Shown one piece after another: positions 1-7,208 of a stretch of DNA of 8,327 nucleotides (within the stretch, counting starts at the first letter, position 1; the number at the start of each line of letters is the position of its first letter). A model generated the notes under the pieces. That model was not told the origin of the DNA and did no database searches. It was given only the letters and a program-made list of their open reading frames with translations. Made by a program: the position numbers and the translations under genes. Source of the DNA: a bacterium (GTDB lineage: Bacteria > Bacteroidota > Ignavibacteria > Kapaibacteriales > UBA961); NCBI GenBank assembly GCA_022844575.1, contig JALHLL010000164.1, positions 1 through 8,327 on the forward strand, written 5' to 3'.

Positions 1-2824
1 CTGGTAGTATTATTTCAATTTCGGAGGAGGATGGATAGATATTTTCCGCTTTCCATACTTCCTGTCCTGTCATGTCATAAATACTTATTCTTGTTTTGCC
101 GCCTATTCCTGTCCAAAACATTGTCTTTTCTCCACTTATTACTATATCGAATTTTTCACTTCCATGTACTCCGCGTATATCCCATGCACAGGTGGGGTTA
201 TAGTTAATTTCGGCTTCAGTTCCAAGCGGGGCGATACAAGGTGATGAGACTTTAATATTCTTTATACTTATCTTTTCTTTTAATCGACCGTCGGGTGGTA
301 ATAATGTCAAAAAACGTATATATACAACATCTCCCGAGGCATTTTCCACAATGGCTGAAACCGTTACAAATCCCTTGCCTTTATTATGAACAAATACCTG
401 TGAATTTTCCGCACGACTTTGTTCATACGAAAGGCAACAGTCATCATAATATATAGTCAATGTTATGGTATCTATTCCTTCCGGTATCTTCACCATAACG
501 GGCGATACGGTTCCTGCTGTAAATCTCAAACTATCGGGTACATCTATAATAATAGGTGTGGGGGTAGGTTGTTCCACTTTTACAGTAATTGTTTTTGCCA
601 CTGAACAATTACTGGTTGTTCCCTTTACTGTATATTCAGTTGTTATTTCGGGTGTTGCAATCGGATTAGGAATATTCGGATTATTTAATCCCGCAACTGG
701 TGACCATTCATAAGTATCAGCACCTTCAGCCAATAAATAGGCAGAGGTACTTTCACAAATTGTCGTATCATCAGATACCCGAATCGCCGGTTTGTCCAAA
801 ACAGTAATTAAAATACTGTCCTTACTTTCGCAGTTATTTCTTGTACCTTTAATAAAATACATAGTCGTTTCTTTAGGGGTAGCTTTAGGATTTGGAATTG
901 TTGTATTATCTAATCCTGCTTCAGGATACCACTCATATGTATCGGCTCCACTTGCAGTTAATAAAGAGCTTTCACCTTCGCAAAGAGTTGTATTACCGGT
1001 TAGCGTGAGAATAGGTTTTTTATGAACAATAATTAGGATACTATCCGTTATGCTACACCCTCCTATAACACCCCTAACATAATACATAGTCGTTTTTTCG
1101 GGTGAGGCCATCGGATTAGGAATTGAAGAATTATTTAATCTCGTTTCAGGATACCACGCATACGCATCGGCTCCTTTTGCCAGTAATTGTATTGTTTCGC
1201 CTTCACATATTATCATACTGTCTTTATCAGTCAGTTCCGGTAATTCTTGCAGACTAATTGTTATTGTATCGCGAGCTATGCACCCGAAGGCATCGGTTAC
1301 AGTAAGAACAAATGTGGTATTGTTTTGTAGTATGGCTTTCGGATTTGATATTGTCGCATTGTCAACTTTATCTGCCGGTATCCAACTGTATGTATATCCT
1401 TCGGTAACAGTTCCGCCAATAGGTATTATATGTGTTTTTAGTTCGCATAAAACAGTGTCTTTCCCTGCATAAGCTTTTGGAGTATTATGAATAATTACCG
1501 TACCTATAATAGTATCGGTTATCTCTTCGCTGCTTATTTCTAAAACTATATTATGTTTGCCTGCTTGCAGAAAGGTACAAAGAATGGTCGTATCGTTTAA
1601 CGGTATTATTGTTCCGGTTTCGCATTTCCACTCGCGTTTTTTTATATTTTCCGAACGCGAATGAATAATCGAAAGTGTTTGTCCTATGCAGCCATATACA
1701 GTATCAATAGTTCCCAAGCTTCCAATACAACTTATTTTCTCCCTCATTCTGAATATATAATCCATAAAATTCGGCAAACCGGCACGCGTAACAATATTTA
1801 CAGCATTTTCCTTATAATTACATAAGGAACCCTTTACATTCGGATTTTCTATAACGGCAAGACCTTGTGCTAAGGGCGTATATATTTTTTTGTCGGGGGC
1901 AATCTGTAATGCACCGTAACTTTCTTTCGCAATTAATGAGCGTGAATTTTTTATCGAGCTTTCATCATCAACACTAAGATCGTATTGAATCAAGCCATTA
2001 TTAATAGCATACAACTTCGATCCGTCCGGTGAAAAACTTACGCCGTAAAATGATGTAGCAATACCTTCATCAATTTTCTTTCGATTATCGACCTTTCCCG
2101 TTCTTCTATCAAAATCAAAAAGGTATAAAGCACTTGTTTGCATCAATACGCCCATACCGGTAGCTATTTTATTTCCTTGCGGTGATATTTTCAAATATCC
2201 TGCAATGGCGGAATTATATGTATCGCCGAAATCGGAAATAACGGGTACGGTATCAATACCTTTTCTACCAATATGATAAGCATAAAATATCGCTCTCTTA
2301 TTATGGTGGGTAAGCACCCAAAATTCATTGTCATCACAATAAATCGTGCCGCATAATTTCTCACCAATACTATCCCTTAATGATATATTCTTTTGAATAA
2401 CATTACCCTGCGGATCGTTCATGCTTACAATGGAGTAACACAATTCGGTAAAACCGCTATTACCTGTCAGATCAGGTGCAGTAAATAAAAAATATTCATT
2501 TCTTTTATCAGGATAAGGAACAATTAATGCACTTTGTGTAGATGAATTGCCGCCTTTTAAATCTGTGCCATTAGGCATTACTTCATGGTATTTGTTCCAT
2601 ATCGTTACACCATCGGTATAGAACAGCAATTCTCCGGTATATTTATTCGATATTGCAGCACATCCCTCAAGTGTATTTATTTTTCCATCTCTCAAAGCAA
2701 TGGGGCTTCCGGTTGCAAATGATATGCCCGAACGATTATCAAAATACCAATTTTCTGCTTCTCTTTGGCTATAGAGAGAGACAGAAAACATGACAAATAA
2801 TATGGTGTAAAGGGCAAAAAGCAT
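1..2824 (-). CDS. Large secreted propeller/Ig-repeat surface protein, T9SS-type, 3' end cut by window edge
   Basis: Seen: 941 open codons from ATG at 2824 with no stop before the left edge. Residues 1-19 form a signal peptide (hydrophobic core, likely cleavage before QREAENW). Residues 25-360 resemble the Bacteroidota N-terminal beta-propeller: WYF start, EGCAAIS, LLFYTDGVTIWN, STQSALIVP, three SPDG/APDK-like blade motifs near 214, 265 and 309, and an LPNF end. A PKD-like domain (about 363-447) and four Cys-containing Ig-like repeats follow (448-528, 529-603, 604-678, 679-753; Cys pairs 460/515, 540/590, 615/665, 690/740). Then come a possible cohesin-like module with YDDCC (793-797) and the start of a T9SS type A sorting domain (SIYDMTGQEVW). 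By alignment with the neighbouring paralogue, only about 25 C-terminal residues are missing. Inferred role: cell-surface or released adhesive/structural protein exported through Sec and then T9SS. It lies 34 bases downstream of the paralogue, so co-transcription is likely. The start has no Shine-Dalgarno sequence; an in-frame stop at 2855-2857 rules out a much longer N-terminus. Confidence 0.88.
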   Translation of the reverse strand, partial: MLFALYTILFVMFSVSLYSQREAENWYFDNRSGISFATGSPIALRDGKINTLEGCAAISNKYTGELLFYTDGVTIWNKYHEVMPNGTDLKGGNSSTQSALIVPYPDKRNEYFLFTAPDLTGNSGFTELCYSIVSMNDPQGNVIQKNISLRDSIGEKLCGTIYCDDNEFWVLTHHNKRAIFYAYHIGRKGIDTVPVISDFGDTYNSAIAGYLKISPQGNKIATGMGVLMQTSALYLFDFDRRTGKVDNRKKIDEGIATSFYGVSFSPDGSKLYAINNGLIQYDLSVDDESSIKNSRSLIAKESYGALQIAPDKKIYTPLAQGLAVIENPNVKGSLCNYKENAVNIVTRAGLPNFMDYIFRMREKISCIGSLGTIDTVYGCIGQTLSIIHSRSENIKKREWKCETGTIIPLNDTTILCTFLQAGKHNIVLEISSEEITDTIIGTVIIHNTPKAYAGKDTVLCELKTHIIPIGGTVTEGYTYSWIPADKVDNATISNPKAILQNNTTFVLTVTDAFGCIARDTITISLQELPELTDKDSMIICEGETIQLLAKGADAYAWYPETRLNNSSIPNPMASPEKTTMYYVRGVIGGCSITDSILIIVHKKPILTLTGNTTLCEGESSLLTASGADTYEWYPEAGLDNTTIPNPKATPKETTMYFIKGTRNNCESKDSILITVLDKPAIRVSDDTTICESTSAYLLAEGADTYEWSPVAGLNNPNIPNPIATPEITTEYTVKGTTSNCSVAKTITVKVEQPTPTPIIIDVPDSLRFTAGTVSPVMVKIPEGIDTITLTIYYDDCCLSYEQSRAENSQVFVHNKGKGFVTVSAIVENASGDVVYIRFLTLLPPDGRLKEKISIKNIKVSSPCIAPLGTEAEINYNPTCAWDIRGVHGSEKFDIVISGEKTMFWTGIGGKTRISIYDMTGQEVWKAENIYPSSSEIEIILP
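566..1483 (-). repeat. Four tandem Ig/PKD-like repeats in the partial surface protein
   Basis: The first unit is longer (81 codons; Cys-Cys spacing 55). The next three are exactly 75 codons (225 bp) each with Cys-Cys spacing of exactly 50. Each follows the pattern Cys-E/x-G, hydrophobic strand, GA-x-x-Y-x-W-x-P, G/R-L-x-N, NP-x-A-x-P, TT-x-Y, G-x-x-x-x-x-C. The 225-bp register is visible in the DNA: the tcaggataccac stretch at 921 recurs at 1146, and its diverged match lies at 696. Confidence 0.85.
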
Positions 2825-2858
2825 AAGGGAACATACGATTAAGAAATCAGTTAATTAT
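2825..2858. other. 34-base spacer between the two paralogues
   Basis: The spacer is AT-rich with no recognisable promoter, terminator hairpin or Shine-Dalgarno sequence. Its shortness and the shared orientation suggest that the downstream gene (start 2824) is translated from a transcript that also carries the upstream one. Confidence 0.5.
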
Positions 2859-5800
2859 TTATCTAAACATCACCACATCTTTTTTCCAAACATAATTACT
2901 TGCCCTTAGTATATACACCCCGCCTGATAATTCCGGTAGTTGTATATATTGTTCTGTTGAAGCAGGATATACGTCATGTTTTTTCCACATTTCTTCTCCT
3001 TTCATATCATAGATAGCTATTTCCGTATAGCCACCTACTCCGGTATAAAGTATTGTTTGTTTTTCATCACTTATTATATCGAACTTATCATATGCCTTTA
3101 CACCACGTAGCATATAAGCACAATAATTGCTATATAACAAATCAACATTATTACTCATAGTGACCGTACATTTATCAGATTCCTTTTTAATATCTTTTAC
3201 TGTTATGGTTTGTTTTTCATGGTACTGTTCGGGTAATAAAATCAATCCCGCTACAGTTACCGTTCCATTTGTTTCTTTATCTTTAATAAGTGCCAAACGA
3301 ATAAAACCATTCCCTTTTTCCAATACAGAAACAAGTATTTCCTTGCTTTGAGGTATCTCGGATATGAACAAACAACAATCATCATATAAAAGTGTACATT
3401 CGGAATAAGGCACTATATTCTTTATTTCAAGCCGTATGGAGACGTTATTACCGATATGTATCTCTTTGTTATCGGCAAGGGAAAGTGAGTACATCACTGT
3501 ATCACTTTCTTTTACTTGTACCATTACAAAAGCGGAGTCAGTTTTATTATCTGCAAAACCTTGTACCTTATACCATGTGCTTTGCGCCGGAAAAGCCAAG
3601 GGCGAGGCTGAGGTTTCCGTGTTCAATCCTTCCTTCGGACTCCATATATACGTTTCATATCCGTCGGCAAACAATCGTACCGAATCTCCTTTACATATCA
3701 CCGTATCTTTTGATACGGTCAATATACGCTCTCCCCTTTCCTTTACGGTAATAGTAACGCTTTTTTGCTGCTCGCAATTTCCGTTTTTCCCCGTAACGGT
3801 ATAGGTAATTGTTTCGGTGGGTGTTGCTATAGGGTTCGGAATATTGGCATTATCCAAACCATCTGTCGGTGACCATGTATATTGTTCCGCTCCGTTTGCC
3901 AATAATTGCACTTTATCGCCTGTGAATATTGTCACATCATTATTAACAGTCAATAAAGGTTGCGGAGTTACTTGTATTGTTATTTGTTTACTTTCGCTGC
4001 AATTCCCGTTTTTCCCTATAACGGTATAGGTAATTGTTTCAGTAGGGGTTGCTATCGGGTTCGGAATATCTGGATTATTTAAACCTGTACCTGGCGACCA
4101 TGAATAATTTTCCGCTCCGCTTGCTGTTAATTGAACCGAATTACCTGCACAAATAGTAGTATCGGATAAAACTGAAAGTAGCGGAATATTTATAACGGTT
4201 ATTGTGACGCTATCCTTTACCGTACACTCCCCCTTTTTTGCTCGAACATAATACTTTGTTGTTGCAAGCGGTTTTGCTACCGGATTTGCAGCTGCGCTGT
4301 CACTTATTCCCGCACTCGGTGACCAAATATATTCATCAGCGCCAGATGCACTAAGTTGTACAACATTGCCCTCACATATTGTTGTATCAGCTGAAATAGC
4401 AATAATCGGTTTATCATTAACAATAACGGTTATTGTATCCTCACCAAAACATTTGACGGAAATACCTTTTACAATATATGTTGTGGTTTTTTGAGGGTTT
4501 GCAATAGGGTTGGAAATATTTGCATTATCCAAACCATCTGCCGGTAACCACAAATATTTTTCAGCACCGCTTGCCGATAATTGAACCGAACTACCCGAAC
4601 AAAGAACAATATCTTCGCCGGCATGTACAAGAAGAGTAGTACCTACTTTTACATAAACAGTATCATAGGCAATACAGCCCTGCTCATTTGTAATAGTTAC
4701 AATATAACGCATATCACTCGGAGCGGAGCAAATAGGTTGTGCGCTATTTGCATTATTAAGATATGTAGCCGGATTCCATTTATATGTCCATGCGGGATTA
4801 TTTTTTGTACCTACCTTTATTGATGCCCCTTCGCAAATAACATAATTACTGATTGTACTCTGTTTCCCGAAGTCATTCACGGTAATTGTAACAAAAGCGG
4901 AATCCACACAACCGCTTTGATATATAAGCACTCTGTAACGTGTTGTTTTATGCGGTTGAGCAACGGGTGTAGCTATTTCGTGATTACTTAATCCATCCTT
5001 TGGCGACCATTCATAACGTGATCCGCCGGTTGCAATCAATTGCTTCGCGTCACCGTAACAAATCGTATCGGATTCTCTTACCGTAAAAGGAAAACTCACA
5101 ATGTTTACAAAACACGTATCTTTTGTTATACAACCTAATTTACTTTTTGCCGTTATAATATATTGTGTAGTATTCAATGGCGATGCGGTCGGATTGGAAA
5201 TAAACGGATTATCCAACCCTTCTATCGGGAGCCATGAATACGTAATTTCATTATTACTATCGGGTGAGCCGATTTTAGTACTACCCCCTTTACATAATGT
5301 TTTGTCCGCTCCAGCATTTGCTACACTTATAGGCACAACGGTCACTTTAACCTGTATATCAGAAAAACATCCGCCATTAAATACCCTAACGGTATATGTT
5401 GTGGTCGTATCGGGTGAAACAACGGGAAAAGGACTTAATGTATCGGAAATACCGTAAGCAGGCGACCAATGATATCTTTTACCACCCGAAACAAAAATTA
5501 CTGTGTCCTTTCCTTTGCAAATGGATGGATCGCTCGGAAATACATGTAGCTGTGGTCTATCCTTAGCTACTGTAACCGTGTGAATATGATGCGATACCTT
5601 ACCGAATGAATTCGTAACCGATAATGTATAAACGGTAGTATTCGTCGGACTCGCAATCGGATTTGCAATAGTTGGATCGCTTAGTCCGGTTGTAGGTGAC
5701 CACCGATATACATTATTAGCGGGTTCCATACCAATTTCAACATTTTCACCTTCACATATTTCATGTTCAATATCCGATGAAAAAATTTTGTCCGAAAAAT

Positions 5801-6899
5801 TCGGCAATCCTAAGGCACATCTGCCCGGTATAAGCGCAATCGCGTCATCAACGTAATCGCAACCACTACCCTTATTATTCGGGAAATTGATTACTGATAA
5901 ATAACGGGCTTCATCGCGCGAAACATATAATTTATCATCGGGTCCTAATTGCATTCCATACGCAGCACTTGCCGGATAAATAATATACTCCGAACCACTC
6001 ACTATAGACTGATCAGCAGCAATTTCATATTGATATATTTTAGGCACATCCCCCGAAGACTTGGGTCGCCTGCCACCTGTAGCATATAATTTTTTGCTGT
6101 CAGGCGAAAAAGCAACACCATACACATAATTCAAAGTATCGGTTACCTTTATCAGTTTACGATTATATACCAAACCCGAAACTTTATCGAAATTGAATAG
6201 TAATAAATGGGAATTGAATTTACGCAATTCGCCTCCGTAGGTTGCAAGTGCCAACATAGTGCCGTCGGGTGAAACTTTCATGCACCCTATTACATTATCA
6301 ATAGTACTATAACTATAGTCTGAAACAACAGGTGTAGTATGAAAACCCTCATCATCAAGCAAATAAGAATAAAAAGCACTACTATATCTGTTATGCACAA
6401 TTATCCAATATTTTTTCTGATGATAAGCTACGGTAATTTTTTCCGCTACTTCATTCCTTATAAATTTATTTTCAATAAGGATTTCAAGTTCGGGCTTTGT
6501 TCTAACAAGAGAATAACAAAAATTTTCGCTGGGGCCGCTACCTGTTAAATCAGGTACGGCAAAAACATAATATTGGTCGGGGTCATTCGGATCAGGGATG
6601 ATAAAGGGACCCTGTGTTGATGATGGGCCACTATTAAGAATTTTACTCAATGGTATATGGGTGGAATCCCACACATATCTGCCATTCGTATAAAAAAGCA
6701 ATTTGCCGGTCGAACGCTCGGAAATAGCGGCGCATCCTTCATTACTTGACATGAATGTTGAGTTAACGACTGTAGGTGTACCGCTTGACCACGATATACC
6801 GGCTCCGGCTCCGAAATGCCAATTATAATCCTGCCTTTGTGATTGGGCACTATGTATGCAACACAATAGCACGATACAACAAAGTGTATAAAGGCGCAT
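2859..6899 (-). CDS. Giant secreted propeller/Ig-repeat protein with T9SS type A sorting domain
   Basis: Seen: complete ORF of 1346 residues. Residues 1-20 are a signal peptide with two Cys-Cys pairs in its core and likely cleavage at SAQS/QRQD; no good lipobox. Residues 25-370 match the Bacteroidota beta-propeller type (YNWHFG, EGCAAIS, LLFYTNG, SSTQGPFIIPDP, VSPDG near 209, FSPDS near 264, GPDDKLYV near 319, LPNFSD end). Ten Ig/PKD-like repeats follow (374-1132), most with one Cys pair. Residues 1133-1250 form a possible cohesin-like beta-sandwich with YDDCC at 1172-1176. Residues about 1265-1346 are a T9SS type A sorting domain (AIYDMKGEEMW, LSGGVYILRAS, final KDVVMFR). Established: this C-terminal type directs passage of the outer membrane and cell-surface attachment in Bacteroidota. 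Inferred: adhesin or structural surface protein; ligand unknown and no catalytic motif seen. The ATG is supported by GGGAG six bases upstream and by the signal peptide directly after it. Probably first gene of a two-gene unit with its paralogue. Confidence 0.93.
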   Translation of the reverse strand: MRLYTLCCIVLLCCIHSAQSQRQDYNWHFGAGAGISWSSGTPTVVNSTFMSSNEGCAAISERSTGKLLFYTNGRYVWDSTHIPLSKILNSGPSSTQGPFIIPDPNDPDQYYVFAVPDLTGSGPSENFCYSLVRTKPELEILIENKFIRNEVAEKITVAYHQKKYWIIVHNRYSSAFYSYLLDDEGFHTTPVVSDYSYSTIDNVIGCMKVSPDGTMLALATYGGELRKFNSHLLLFNFDKVSGLVYNRKLIKVTDTLNYVYGVAFSPDSKKLYATGGRRPKSSGDVPKIYQYEIAADQSIVSGSEYIIYPASAAYGMQLGPDDKLYVSRDEARYLSVINFPNNKGSGCDYVDDAIALIPGRCALGLPNFSDKIFSSDIEHEICEGENVEIGMEPANNVYRWSPTTGLSDPTIANPIASPTNTTVYTLSVTNSFGKVSHHIHTVTVAKDRPQLHVFPSDPSICKGKDTVIFVSGGKRYHWSPAYGISDTLSPFPVVSPDTTTTYTVRVFNGGCFSDIQVKVTVVPISVANAGADKTLCKGGSTKIGSPDSNNEITYSWLPIEGLDNPFISNPTASPLNTTQYIITAKSKLGCITKDTCFVNIVSFPFTVRESDTICYGDAKQLIATGGSRYEWSPKDGLSNHEIATPVAQPHKTTRYRVLIYQSGCVDSAFVTITVNDFGKQSTISNYVICEGASIKVGTKNNPAWTYKWNPATYLNNANSAQPICSAPSDMRYIVTITNEQGCIAYDTVYVKVGTTLLVHAGEDIVLCSGSSVQLSASGAEKYLWLPADGLDNANISNPIANPQKTTTYIVKGISVKCFGEDTITVIVNDKPIIAISADTTICEGNVVQLSASGADEYIWSPSAGISDSAAANPVAKPLATTKYYVRAKKGECTVKDSVTITVINIPLLSVLSDTTICAGNSVQLTASGAENYSWSPGTGLNNPDIPNPIATPTETITYTVIGKNGNCSESKQITIQVTPQPLLTVNNDVTIFTGDKVQLLANGAEQYTWSPTDGLDNANIPNPIATPTETITYTVTGKNGNCEQQKSVTITVKERGERILTVSKDTVICKGDSVRLFADGYETYIWSPKEGLNTETSASPLAFPAQSTWYKVQGFADNKTDSAFVMVQVKESDTVMYSLSLADNKEIHIGNNVSIRLEIKNIVPYSECTLLYDDCCLFISEIPQSKEILVSVLEKGNGFIRLALIKDKETNGTVTVAGLILLPEQYHEKQTITVKDIKKESDKCTVTMSNNVDLLYSNYCAYMLRGVKAYDKFDIISDEKQTILYTGVGGYTEIAIYDMKGEEMWKKHDVYPASTEQYIQLPELSGGVYILRASNYVWKKDVVMFR
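3504..5780 (-). repeat. Ten tandem Ig/PKD-like repeats in the complete surface protein
   Basis: Unit boundaries in residues: 374-448, 449-524, 525-603, 604-677, 678-755, 756-830, 831-905, 906-980, 981-1055, 1056-1132. Units 6 to 9 are exactly 75 residues. Units 1, 3 and 5 are a different subclass from 2 and 4. Cys pairs at spacing 50 are seen in units 2, 4, 6, 7 and 8, and at 53-54 in units 3 and 5. Unit 1 lacks the second Cys, unit 9 the first, unit 10 the second. Such repeats typically build extended stalks in Bacteroidota surface proteins (family knowledge). Confidence 0.88.
3735..4184 (-). repeat. Closely similar pair of 225-bp repeat units (units 8 and 9)
   Basis: The two units share the peptide NPIATPTETITYTV and then GKNGNC. 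At DNA level a 22-base stretch is identical at 3794 and 4019, exactly 225 bases apart, within a longer run with few mismatches. This is the most recent-looking duplication in the array, despite loss of one Cys in the downstream unit. Confidence 0.8.
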
Positions 6900-6905
6900 A
6901 CGGAG

Positions 6906-6910
6906 CTCCC
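6906..6910 (-). promoter_or_regulatory. Shine-Dalgarno-like GGGAG before the 1346-residue protein
   Basis: GGGAG ends six bases before the ATG at 6899, ideal spacing. It overlaps the 8-base palindrome ggagctcc (6902-6909). Good Shine-Dalgarno sites are uncommon in Bacteroidota, and neither the downstream paralogue nor the methyltransferase has one. Confidence 0.45.
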
Positions 6911-6914
6911 AATA

Positions 6915-6929
6915 AATAAGTAGCTTATT
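6915..6929. repeat. Short inverted repeat in the leader (AATAAG-TAG-CTTATT)
   Basis: Six-base perfect arms with a three-base loop, directly upstream of the GGGAG site. It could be a weak leader hairpin or a protein-binding site. It is AT-rich and short, so chance is a real alternative. Confidence 0.25.
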
Positions 6930-6997
6930 GAACTATAGAGCAAATCTGAATGATTTTTTGTTCACTAAAACTAAAATAACGTTTTCTTATGTAGTTT

Positions 6998-7027
6998 CAA
7001 ACATATAAGTAAGTTATGCAAATAAAA
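6998..7027 (-). promoter_or_regulatory. Candidate Bacteroidota-type promoter for the surface-protein pair
   Basis: On the minus strand, TATGTTTG (6998-7005) fits the Bacteroidota -7 element TAnnTTTG. A weak -33-like TTTT (7024-7027, consensus TTTG) lies 18 bases further upstream. It is the only TAnnTTTG match on this strand in the gap and would give a leader of roughly 90 bases. No operator is recognised. Confidence 0.35.
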
Positions 7028-7208
7028 CCCCTTTTGTGCAAAGCTGAAACCTACACCCCAACGATACGATAATACCACCTTTACCCAAAGCAAGCCGAAC
7101 GACACAAAAAAGCATAGGATGTTTCAGAAATATGGTATTTTTTTTATAAAAAACCTATTTAAGCAAAAAACTACCTCAGAGTGGTGGAATTATTGGGGAG
7201 AAAACTTA

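Larger units (their letters stand above)
6900..7208. other. Gene-free stretch between methyltransferase and surface-protein pair
   Basis: 309 bases with no credible ORF. It carries a probable promoter (6998-7027), a small inverted repeat (6915-6929) and a ribosome binding site (6906-6910) for the surface-protein gene. The 7030-7208 part should hold the 3' end of the methyltransferase transcript; I see only A/T-rich runs there, including an AT-rich imperfect hairpin at 7134-7155, and no convincing GC-stemmed terminator. Confidence 0.5.

Noticed and set aside
465..1025. Plus-strand reading frames at 465-713 and 792-1025 whose peptides resemble each other (FNPATGDHS, SNPASGYHS)
   Set aside because: They are antisense to the minus-strand Ig-repeats; their mutual similarity comes from the 225-bp repeat itself. 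No start signals or domains.
1..2824. The left gene as a pseudogene because no stop codon appears
   Set aside because: The frame is open for all 941 codons and ends at the window edge inside a recognisable sorting domain, so it is truncated by the window, not broken.
3127..5457. Several plus-strand frames of 70-122 codons opposite the complete surface protein
   Set aside because: All lie antisense to the 1346-residue gene, which has clear domains throughout. The plus-strand peptides look like no family.
3504..5780. Regularly spaced DNA repeats as a CRISPR-like array
   Set aside because: The 225-bp period is a whole number of codons in an open frame and the units are diverged protein domains, not identical short repeats with spacers.
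6647..6943. Minus-strand frame of 98 codons overlapping the start of the surface-protein gene
   Set aside because: It is out of frame with the signal peptide and propeller codons, which are convincingly coding; no domain is seen.
7044..7127. Inverted pair ctgaaac (7044-7050) and gtttcag (7121-7127)
   Set aside because: The arms are only seven bases and about 70 bases apart, and another short pair (aatacca/tggtatt) crosses them, so no simple nested structure forms.
7134..7155. GGTATTTTTTTT/ATAAAAAACC imperfect hairpin as a terminator of the methyltransferase gene
   Set aside because: The stem is almost all A-T with internal mismatches and only two G-C pairs; such A/T runs are common in this composition.
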